A stretch of 64,000 bases of DNA. Origin: SFTJ01 sp905210415. GTDB lineage: Bacteria > Bacteroidota > Bacteroidia > Bacteroidales > Muribaculaceae. Location of the stretch: assembly GCA_902476295.1 (NCBI GenBank), contig CABSDC010000005.1:4473-68472 (forward strand). The letters are read 5' to 3'. Below the pieces are notes generated by a model, which had not been told where the DNA came from, made no database searches, and saw nothing but the letters and a program-made list of their open reading frames with translations. Shown here one piece after another: positions 17,973 to 24,875 of this stretch. Within the stretch, counting starts at the first letter, position 1. The number at the start of each line of letters is the position of its first letter. Position numbers and translations under genes: made by a program.

Positions 17973-19175
17973 ATGAAAAAACTCACAATCATATCGTCGA
18001 TGCTCGCTGCGGCATTCAGCACGACTTGCCCCACCACTTATGCCGACGACAACATCAAGAATGAATTCAACCCTATCACCACTGGTGTGACCTCGCTAAG
18101 TATCACTCCTGATGCTCGCGGAGCATCTATGGGAGACCTCGGTGCTGCCACCGACCCTGATGTAAACTCTCAATTCTGGAACGCATCAAAATATGCATTT
18201 GCATATAGCCAAGCTGGTGTATCGCTGTCATACACCCCATGGCTTCGCAAACTCGTCAACGACATATTCCTTGCCAACGCTGCAGGATACTGGAAGGTGG
18301 GCAGTTCCGACAACCAAGCAGTGAGTGCTTCGCTTCGCTACTTCTCGCTTGGCGAAATTGTTTCGAAAGACTACGAGGGCGCAACCCTATCGAGCATCAA
18401 CCCATTTGAAATGGCTGTTGACTTGGGTTATTCACGCAAGCTCTCTGAAAAATACTCTATGGGTGTAGTTTTGCGCTACATCTATTCTGACCTCGGATTT
18501 ACCGAAGGTGGTTCGAGCGACCGCACAAAAGGCGCTTCTGCTTTCGCTGCCGACATCTCGGGTTACTTCACCTCATACCCTATCATCGGCAGAAACGAGT
18601 GCCAATGGTCTCTCGGTTGGAATATCTCAAACATCGGTTCTAAAGTAGGCTACAACGGCGGCAACAACCCTGCTTTCTTGCCTACCAACTTAAGATTGGG
18701 TACAGCATTTACATTCCCTCTTGCCGACTACCACAACCTCACACTCTCTGCCGACTTCAACAAACTGCTCGTGCCTACCCGTCCACGCAGTTCCGACTAT
18801 AAAGACAACGAGCAATACGAACAAGCTCTACAAGACTGGAAAGACATGTCGCCTATCACAGGCATTTTCAAGTCGTTCACCGATGCTCCTGGCGGATTTA
18901 AGGAAGAACTTCGCGAGATCAACTACTCTATAGGTGCAGAATATGGCTACAACCAACAATTCTTCATCCGCGGCGGTTACTTCCACGAAAGTGCCTACAA
19001 GGGCGATCGCCAATACTTCGGCTTCGGTGCCGGTTTCGCTCTCAACGTCATCAAGATTGATGCCGCTTATATGATTGCAACCGCACAAAGCAGCCCTCTC
19101 GACCAGACTCTTCGATTCACACTATCGTTTGACATGGACGGAATCCGCGAACTGCTTGGAGGCAGAAGAAAATAA
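17973..19175 (+). CDS. porV: T9SS outer-membrane shuttle protein PorV
   Basis: A 400-residue FadL-like outer-membrane barrel of the PorV/LptO type. In T9SS it carries exported cargo from the SprA/Sov translocon to the PorU sortase complex. A signal peptide covers about 1-24. The family opening NPITTGVTSLSITPDARGASMGDLGAATDPDVNSQFWN is present at about 33-70 (ARGASMG is the typical turn), followed by alternating aromatic strands and a barrel end at FTLSFDMD. The length is normal. It follows the second porU-like gene, an arrangement also known in Porphyromonas. A TATTTTAC near 17951 may be its -7 box, but this is weak. Confidence 0.92.
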   Translation: MKKLTIISSMLAAAFSTTCPTTYADDNIKNEFNPITTGVTSLSITPDARGASMGDLGAATDPDVNSQFWNASKYAFAYSQAGVSLSYTPWLRKLVNDIFLANAAGYWKVGSSDNQAVSASLRYFSLGEIVSKDYEGATLSSINPFEMAVDLGYSRKLSEKYSMGVVLRYIYSDLGFTEGGSSDRTKGASAFAADISGYFTSYPIIGRNECQWSLGWNISNIGSKVGYNGGNNPAFLPTNLRLGTAFTFPLADYHNLTLSADFNKLLVPTRPRSSDYKDNEQYEQALQDWKDMSPITGIFKSFTDAPGGFKEELREINYSIGAEYGYNQQFFIRGGYFHESAYKGDRQYFGFGAGFALNVIKIDAAYMIATAQSSPLDQTLRFTLSFDMDGIRELLGGRRK

Positions 19176-19211
19176 ATTTGATTAATCAATAAAGCACACA
19201 CATTTATAATT

Positions 19212-19715
19212 ATGTTTCGAGTTGGAATGGGCTTTGACGTTCACCGTCTTGTAGAAGACCGCGAACTATGGCTTGGTGGTATCAAAATACCATACGAAAA
19301 AGGATTGTTAGGACATAGCGATGCCGACGTGGCTATCCACGCACTCTGCGATGCGATGCTTGGTGCTGCCAATCTTGGCGACATCGGCCATCATTTCCCC
19401 GACAAAGACCCTAAATACAAAGGCATCGATAGCAAGAAACTTCTCACCGAGGTCAACAAACTCATCGATGTGCAAGGCTACCAACTCGGCAACGCCGACA
19501 TCACCATCTGCTGCGAGCAACCAAAAATCAACCCTCACATCATGGCTATGCAAGAAGCCATAGCTTGGTGCCTCAACTGCAGCCCTACACTCATCTCCAT
19601 TAAAGCCACCACTACCGAACGCCTTGGCTACACCGGTCGTGGCGAAGGCATTGCAGCCTATGCTGTGGTGATGCTCAAAAAGCGCTCTTGCGACTTTATG
19701 CCTTACACAATGTAA
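19212..19715 (+). CDS. ispF: 2-C-methyl-D-erythritol 2,4-cyclodiphosphate synthase
   Basis: A 167-residue protein matching IspF, a trimeric Zn2+/Mg2+ enzyme of the MEP isoprenoid pathway that cyclises 4-diphosphocytidyl-2-C-methyl-D-erythritol 2-phosphate with release of CMP. The metal ligands lie in GFDVHRL (about residues 7-13) and GLLGHSDADVAIHALCDAMLGA (about 34-55). The FPDKDP turn and the TTTERLGYTGRGEGI segment near the C-terminus are conserved. It starts 36 bp after porV and may be read from the same transcript. The length is typical; no other MEP gene is in the window. Confidence 0.96.
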   Translation: MFRVGMGFDVHRLVEDRELWLGGIKIPYEKGLLGHSDADVAIHALCDAMLGAANLGDIGHHFPDKDPKYKGIDSKKLLTEVNKLIDVQGYQLGNADITICCEQPKINPHIMAMQEAIAWCLNCSPTLISIKATTTERLGYTGRGEGIAAYAVVMLKKRSCDFMPYTM

Positions 19716-19829
19716 GACCGAAAGTCGCCCCCAAACAAGAAAAAATATCACTTTTGCATCTACATCTATGATGCAAATTCTCAGATATATACAATTGCCG
19801 AAGATTTAGCATAAATTATTTGCCAAACC

Positions 19830-19861
19830 TTTGGTAACAAGCAAATTTATTATTAACTTTG
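19830..19861 (+). promoter_or_regulatory. Bacteroidetes-type promoter of rplU-rpmA
   Basis: TTTG (19830-19833), 20 bp, then TAACTTTG (19854-19861) form a full consensus promoter. It gives a leader of about 85 nt before the rplU start at 19952. Confidence 0.8.
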
Positions 19862-19951
19862 CACCGCATTTTCCGCAGAAGGCTCTAACGAAGAGATGCC
19901 ACACCATAAGCATCCGCCTCTCGGGTTAACTTTGTAACATTATTATTTTAA
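19862..19951 (+). other. Structured 5' leader of rplU, possible autoregulatory element
   Basis: The leader can fold: AGAG-ATGC (19892-19899) pairs with GCAT (19910-19913) and, across a 4-nt bulge, CTCT (19918-19921). A second TAACTTTG (19927-19934) lies just before the start, without a good -33 partner. Ribosomal protein leaders often bind their product; that is inference here. Confidence 0.35.
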
Positions 19952-20272
19952 ATGTACGCAATTGTAAGTATCAAGGGACAACAATTCAAGGCTGAAGCTG
20001 GCAAATATTTGTTTGTCCACTATCTCGGCGAAGAAGCTAAGGCTGGCGATTCAGTAGAATTTGCTGACGTTCTTCTTATCGACGCTGACGGTGACGTTAA
20101 AGTCGGCGCTCCTACCGTTGAAGGAGCAAAGGTGGTTTGCGAAGTAGCAGAACCATTGGTAAAAGGTGAACACGTCATTGTCTTCAAGAAGAAGAGACGT
20201 AAGGGCTATCGCCGTTTGAACGGTCACCGCCAATACTTCACCAAAGTAGTGATTAAAGACGTTATTGCTTAA
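19952..20272 (+). CDS. rplU: 50S ribosomal protein L21
   Basis: A 106-residue protein with the L21 opening MYAIVSIKGQQFKAEAGKYL and the C-terminal RNA-binding signature KKRRKGYRRLNGHRQYFTKVVI. L21 binds 23S rRNA in the large subunit. It is paired with rpmA 20 bp downstream, the usual arrangement. Codon use is strongly biased to GGT, GCT and CGT. A complete promoter and a roughly 90-nt leader precede it. Confidence 0.97.
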   Translation: MYAIVSIKGQQFKAEAGKYLFVHYLGEEAKAGDSVEFADVLLIDADGDVKVGAPTVEGAKVVCEVAEPLVKGEHVIVFKKKRRKGYRRLNGHRQYFTKVVIKDVIA

Positions 20273-20292
20273 CCCCTAAAAATTTTAAAGAA

Positions 20293-20559
20293 ATGGCACA
20301 TAAAAAAGGTGTAGGTAGTTCTAAGAACGGCCGTGAGTCAGAAAGCAAACGACTCGGCATTAAGATTTTTGGTGGCGCTTTTGCAAAGGCTGGCAACATA
20401 ATCAAGCGTCAACGTGGTACAGTTCACCATCCAGGTCTAAACGTTGGTATGGGTAAGGACCACACTCTTTACGCTCTTGTTGATGGCACAGTTGTATTCA
20501 AGACCAAGGCTGGTCGCTCATACATCTGCGTTGATCCAGTTCAAAGCGAAAACAACTAA
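20293..20559 (+). CDS. rpmA: 50S ribosomal protein L27
   Basis: An 88-residue L27 with MAHKKGVGSSKNGRESESKRLGIK at the N-terminus and QRGTVHHPGLNVGMGKDHTLYALVDG in the core. The flexible N-terminus of L27 reaches the peptidyl transferase centre. It starts directly with MAHKKG, so it lacks the cleaved N-terminal extension of Firmicute L27. It is co-transcribed with rplU and followed by a strong terminator at 20591-20632. Confidence 0.97.
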   Translation: MAHKKGVGSSKNGRESESKRLGIKIFGGAFAKAGNIIKRQRGTVHHPGLNVGMGKDHTLYALVDGTVVFKTKAGRSYICVDPVQSENN

Positions 20560-20590
20560 TTGCTCGTAAGCAATTAAACAAACCGAATCA

Positions 20591-20632
20591 CGGAGGTTGT
20601 GTCTCTTTCGACACAACCTCCGCTTGTTTTTC
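20591..20632 (+). terminator. Terminator after rplU-rpmA
   Basis: A perfect 13-bp stem (20591-20603 with 20610-20622), 6-nt loop TCTTTC, then CTTGTTTTTCT. Confidence 0.9.
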
Positions 20633-20684
20633 TGCTATTCTCCGCAAGTTACCATATCGCCCCAAGAATTAACAACATCAAAAC

Positions 20685-20716
20685 ATTGTCTATCAAAAAA
20701 TTTGTTCGTATTTTTG
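20685..20716 (+). promoter_or_regulatory. Promoter of the LRR surface protein
   Basis: ATTG (20685-20688), 20 bp, then TATTTTTG (20709-20716); the start codon is at 20735, giving a very short leader of roughly a dozen bases. Confidence 0.65.
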
Positions 20717-20734
20717 TATTAAAATAGACAATCT

Positions 20735-22813
20735 ATGCTCAAACCAATTTTATACATAGCACTTTCGCTCGCAACCTTTAGTGCACAAGCGATTACAATC
20801 AACTGCACCGCTGGCAAACTATCAGAAACCGTTAGCGACAACACAGTTGTGTCTCTTGACATCAACGGCACAATCAACGCATTCGACTTTAAATTTATCG
20901 CCGACAGCCTGACGCAGTTGCAAACACTCAACATGGGCAAATGCACAATCGAGGCTTGCGAATCAAGCAAACCTATTTTTGTGAACGCACGCTCGTTTGC
21001 AAGCAACACCATCCCTACGGCATGCTTTGCAGGAAGCCACATCGCAAACATCACTCTGCCGGCATCTGCCACAGTCATCGGCGAAAGCGCTTTCTTCGGC
21101 TGCGACAATCTTGAGCATATCGTCCTTCCTGAGCAAATCGACTCTATCGCGGCTTATGCCTTCTCGGCAAGCGGCATCAAAGATATCACCTTGCCTGCTT
21201 CGGTCACCCACGTTGGCGAGGGAGCATTCTCTCACTGCACAGCTCTCTCGGCTGTCACCATCAGCGACAATAGTCGCAAAGCCAACATCACCATCGGCAA
21301 AGAAGCATTCATCGGCTGCACGGCTCTCGCCTCTGCCAATCTCGGCAAGAGCGTGAGCGAAATACAGCAACGCGCATTCAGCGGATGCAGCAACGAAGCT
21401 CTCACAATCACAGTAGGCGAAAACTGCGCACTTGCCACTATAGGTGAAGGTGCATTTATGGGCAGCGGCATCAGCACATTCAATTTCGCGAATTGCCCGA
21501 AACTGAAAGTGATTCCAAAGTATGCTTTCGCTACATCACACCTGCGCGAAGTGGCTATTCCCGAAAGCATCACTCACATCAGTGAGGGAGCATTCTACTA
21601 CGGCACCCACATCACCAGCATCGACCTTGGCAACTGCGCATCAAGCATCTCTGCCTTGCAATTTGCTGGCTGCAATGGTGCCACCACAACTGGCATCAAT
21701 CACGACACCAACGAAATTAGCAACTACGCCTTCTACGGTTGGAACCAAACAAACAAATTGGTGCTTCCTGAAGCAATGGCATCTATCGGTGATTACGCTT
21801 TTGCCAACATGACTTCTCTTGAAAAGATAACAAGCATCAATAGCGAAGCCCCTGCCTTGGGCGAAGCGGTTTTCAGCGGTATCACGCCATCCAACGTGCT
21901 GCTAACCACTAAAGCCGATGCCGCAGGATATCGCACAGGCGAGCAATGGAAAGATTTCAAGCATACACTGAACGGCGATGCCGACAACAATAGCGAAATC
22001 AACATCAACGACATCACCACCATCGTAAGCCACATCAACGGCAAAACGCCAAATAACTTTCTATATGAGGCCGCCGACGCCAACGTTGACGACGCTGTCA
22101 ACGATAGCGACGTAAGCACCGTGGTTAGCACAATTGCCACCGCAAACAAATCTGCTGCCACACAGACAAGCACCAGCCATCTGCAATGTGGCGACATAGT
22201 AGTGGTTCGCGGCGAACACACCGACGTGAACATCGCGCTTGTCAACGCCGTGGATTTCTCGGCATTCCAGTGCGACATCACCATCCCTGCCGATAGCAAG
22301 TTTATCACCACCGATGGCAAGACAATCAGTGCATCGCCTCGCTTCACAGACAGCCACTGCATAATCGAGAAGCCGATTGCCGACAACAAAGTGCGCGTGA
22401 TAGCTTACTCTACAGCAAACGCAAGTTTCAGCAACGACTCTCAAGCGCTGTTCTCTTACAAAATCACCGGACTTTCTCCAGAGCAAGAATCTAATGGGGT
22501 TATCACAGTGGATAATATCATCTTCTCGCAAGTCGATAGCAACGATGGCAGCACCAACTGCATTGAGCATCACTTTGCCGACCTTGCGATAAACACCACC
22601 TTCACTGGCATCGACGCCCCTACAATCAACGGAATGAAAATATACGCCTCAGGGCTTCATATCATAGTGTTGTCGCCAGTCGACACCACACTACAACTCA
22701 CCACTGCGGCCGGCATCACCACAAAACTCACGGTGAACGCTGGCAAGAACGTCTACGATGTTGCCGAACCGGGCATTTACATCGTGGGCAAGACCAAAGT
22801 GGCGGTATATTAA
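20735..22813 (+). CDS. BspA-type leucine-rich-repeat protein with dockerin-like and T9SS sorting regions
   Basis: A 692-residue secreted protein. After a signal peptide (1-19) come LRR_5 repeats of the BspA type, such as IGESAFFGCDNLEHIVLPEQIDSIAAYAF, from about residue 95 to 390. A dockerin-like pair follows (GDADNNSEININDITTIVSHING at about 413-435, then a second DANVDDAVNDSDVSTVVS), in which regularly placed Asp and Asn could bind Ca2+. Residues about 480-620 look like a cohesin-type beta-sandwich (DIVVVRGEHTDVNIALVN). The end (TGIDAPTINGMKIYASG to GIYIVGKTKVAVY) resembles a T9SS type A sorting domain. BspA proteins mediate adhesion or substrate contact; the ligand is unknown. It is monocistronic, with its own promoter. 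Confidence 0.85.
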   Translation: MLKPILYIALSLATFSAQAITINCTAGKLSETVSDNTVVSLDINGTINAFDFKFIADSLTQLQTLNMGKCTIEACESSKPIFVNARSFASNTIPTACFAGSHIANITLPASATVIGESAFFGCDNLEHIVLPEQIDSIAAYAFSASGIKDITLPASVTHVGEGAFSHCTALSAVTISDNSRKANITIGKEAFIGCTALASANLGKSVSEIQQRAFSGCSNEALTITVGENCALATIGEGAFMGSGISTFNFANCPKLKVIPKYAFATSHLREVAIPESITHISEGAFYYGTHITSIDLGNCASSISALQFAGCNGATTTGINHDTNEISNYAFYGWNQTNKLVLPEAMASIGDYAFANMTSLEKITSINSEAPALGEAVFSGITPSNVLLTTKADAAGYRTGEQWKDFKHTLNGDADNNSEININDITTIVSHINGKTPNNFLYEAADANVDDAVNDSDVSTVVSTIATANKSAATQTSTSHLQCGDIVVVRGEHTDVNIALVNAVDFSAFQCDITIPADSKFITTDGKTISASPRFTDSHCIIEKPIADNKVRVIAYSTANASFSNDSQALFSYKITGLSPEQESNGVITVDNIIFSQVDSNDGSTNCIEHHFADLAINTTFTGIDAPTINGMKIYASGLHIIVLSPVDTTLQLTTAAGITTKLTVNAGKNVYDVAEPGIYIVGKTKVAVY

Positions 22814-22861
22814 TGCTCCACCCTCTTCACAATCACTACAAATCTATTAGGCTGAAATTTT

Positions 22862-23647
22862 ATGGGTAAAAACAAACTGAAAAAGTTCGCCGAAATGGAT
22901 ACACTCAGTTGCGTGCTGCAGTATCCTTTCGCAAGAATACAAAAAGAGGAATTTCCTCTAAAGGGCAAGTGGAACCAAGAGTTTTTCCACAACGACAATC
23001 CTATCGTGCTGGAATTGGGCTGCGGCAAAGGTGAATACGCAGTAGGCTTGGCTCGCCGATTCCCCAACAAAAACTATATCGGAATAGACTGCAAAGGCGC
23101 GCGCATGTGGACTGGCGCCACCGAAGCCACCAAGGAAGGCATCACCAATGTGGCTTTCCTTCGCACCGACATCGAATTGATCGAGCACTTCTTTGCCAAT
23201 GGCGAGGTGAGCGAGATATGGATCACATTCCCCGATCCTCAGATGAAGAAAGTGCGCAAACGCCTCACCAGCACTCGCTTCCTTGCGCTTTATCGCAACA
23301 TCCTCAGCGATGGCGGCATCGTGCATCTCAAGACTGATAGCCCTTTCCTCTACACCTACACCGATGCACTGGTGCGCCTCAACAACTTCGACACCGAGGT
23401 CAACACCAACAACCTTTATGGCTCTGGCATCGCCGACGACATCCTTGAAATAAAGACTTACTACGAGCGCCAATGGCTTGCCCGCGGTCTGACTATCAAA
23501 TACATCAAATTCCACCTTCCTCTCAATGGCGAACTCGCCGAACCTGATATTGAGATTGAAGAAGACACCTACCGCAGTTTCTCTCGTGGATACATACAAT
23601 GCCCACAGATGATTGACGGCGGAGAACAACAAAACGAAGAAGAATAA
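22862..23647 (+). CDS. trmB: tRNA (guanine-N7-)-methyltransferase
   Basis: A 261-residue SAM-dependent enzyme that makes m7G46 in tRNA variable loops. SAM-binding motif I is VLELGCGKGEYAVGLARRFPNKNYIGID (about 47-74). The TrmB-specific WITFPDPQMKKVRKRLTS lies at about 120-137, and LKTDSPFLYTYT at about 157-168. It is about 20-30 residues longer than short bacterial forms because of extra sequence at both ends. It starts 48 bp after the LRR gene and 16 bp separate it from mrp, so trmB and mrp probably form one transcript. Confidence 0.93.
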   Translation: MGKNKLKKFAEMDTLSCVLQYPFARIQKEEFPLKGKWNQEFFHNDNPIVLELGCGKGEYAVGLARRFPNKNYIGIDCKGARMWTGATEATKEGITNVAFLRTDIELIEHFFANGEVSEIWITFPDPQMKKVRKRLTSTRFLALYRNILSDGGIVHLKTDSPFLYTYTDALVRLNNFDTEVNTNNLYGSGIADDILEIKTYYERQWLARGLTIKYIKFHLPLNGELAEPDIEIEEDTYRSFSRGYIQCPQMIDGGEQQNEEE

Positions 23648-23663
23648 AAAAATCAATAAAATA

Positions 23664-24767
23664 ATGGAAAGATTATATCCAAAACTCATACTCGACGCTC
23701 TCTCCAAAGTGCGCTACCCTGGCACTGGCAAAGATATTGTCAGCTCGGGCATGGTAGCCGACGACATACGCATCGACGGCAACAAAGTGTCGTTCTCTCT
23801 GATTTTCGACAAGCCTACCGACCCATTCATGAAATCTCTCATCAAGTCGGCCGAAACAGCACTTCTCACATACATTAGCGACGAAATCGACATTAAAGGC
23901 AACATCGCCACAATCATCCGCAAACCTGCCGCTCCAAAGCCTGAGCGCCCTCTCGCCGGCGTGAAAAATATCATCGGCGTATCGTCGGGCAAAGGCGGTG
24001 TGGGCAAATCTACCGTTGCTGCCAACCTTGCTGTGGCTCTTGCGCAACTTGGCTACAAAGTGGGATTGCTCGATGCCGATATCTTCGGCCCGTCTATGCC
24101 TAAAATGTTCGGTCTCGAATCTGAGCAACTCTATATGGAGAAAGTGAATGGTCGCGACATGATTCTTCCGATAGAAAAATATGGCGTGAAGCTTCTTTCT
24201 ATCGGATTCCTTGTCGACCCTGACAAAGCAGTGCTTTGGCGTGGAGGTATGGCAAGCAATGCGCTCAAGCAACTTATCACCGAGGCCAATTGGGGCGACC
24301 TCGACTATTTCGTCATCGACATGCCTCCTGGCACAAGCGACATTCACCTCACCCTCGTGCAGACGCTCGCCATCACCGGCGCTATAGTAGTGTCTACACC
24401 ACAAGAAGTAGCTCTCGCCGATGCTCGTAAAGGCATCAGCATGTTCCAGAGCGAACAAGTGAATGTGCCAATCTTAGGTCTTGTGGAAAACATGTCGTGG
24501 TTTACTCCCGCCGCTCACCCCGATGAACAATACTTCATCTTCGGCAAAGATGGCGGCAAGCAATTGGCAGAACGCCTCGAAGTGCCATTGCTCGGACAGA
24601 TTCCTTTGGTGGCAAGCATCTGCCGCGGCGGCGATGACGGTACACCTGTGGTATTGCAAAACTCAGTATCGGGTGCCGCATTTATGAATTTGGCTCGCTC
24701 TGTAGCAGAAGCAACCGAACGACGCAACGCCACCCTACCTCCTACCACAAAGGTTGAAATGCAATAA
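23664..24767 (+). CDS. mrp: Mrp/NBP35-family Fe-S cluster carrier ATPase
   Basis: A 367-residue P-loop protein of the Mrp/ApbC family, which carries Fe-S clusters to target proteins. An N-terminal MIP18 (DUF59) domain (about 1-95, YPGTGKDIVSSGMV) is followed by the deviant Walker A loop SSGKGGVGKST (about 109-119), the DADIFGPSMP switch and the DMPPGTSDIHLT motif. The CxxC found near the C-terminus of E. coli ApbC is absent: the segment reads ENMSWFTPAAHPDEQYFIFG. I chose the ATG at 23664 (MERLYPKL); an in-frame start at 23613 would overlap trmB and add an Asn/Lys-rich tail unlike the family. A 17-bp terminator follows. Confidence 0.9.
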   Translation: MERLYPKLILDALSKVRYPGTGKDIVSSGMVADDIRIDGNKVSFSLIFDKPTDPFMKSLIKSAETALLTYISDEIDIKGNIATIIRKPAAPKPERPLAGVKNIIGVSSGKGGVGKSTVAANLAVALAQLGYKVGLLDADIFGPSMPKMFGLESEQLYMEKVNGRDMILPIEKYGVKLLSIGFLVDPDKAVLWRGGMASNALKQLITEANWGDLDYFVIDMPPGTSDIHLTLVQTLAITGAIVVSTPQEVALADARKGISMFQSEQVNVPILGLVENMSWFTPAAHPDEQYFIFGKDGGKQLAERLEVPLLGQIPLVASICRGGDDGTPVVLQNSVSGAAFMNLARSVAEATERRNATLPPTTKVEMQ

Positions 24768-24796
24768 TCCTTTTACATAGGCTTAATCAATATGAG

Positions 24797-24843
24797 ACTG
24801 CACTCCAAAAGTTAGAAACTTTTGGAGTGCAGTTCATTTTTTT
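24797..24843 (+). terminator. Terminator after trmB-mrp
   Basis: A perfect 17-bp stem (24797-24813 with 24817-24833) with a 3-nt loop is followed by TCATTTTTTT. Confidence 0.92.
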
Positions 24844-24875
24844 GTGCGATCTCATTGGTAAAGTCTGACTTGTAA

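Noticed and set aside
23613..23663. Longer N-terminus for Mrp
   Set aside because: It overlaps trmB and adds an Asn/Lys-rich stretch not seen in the family; MERLYPKL is the natural domain start.
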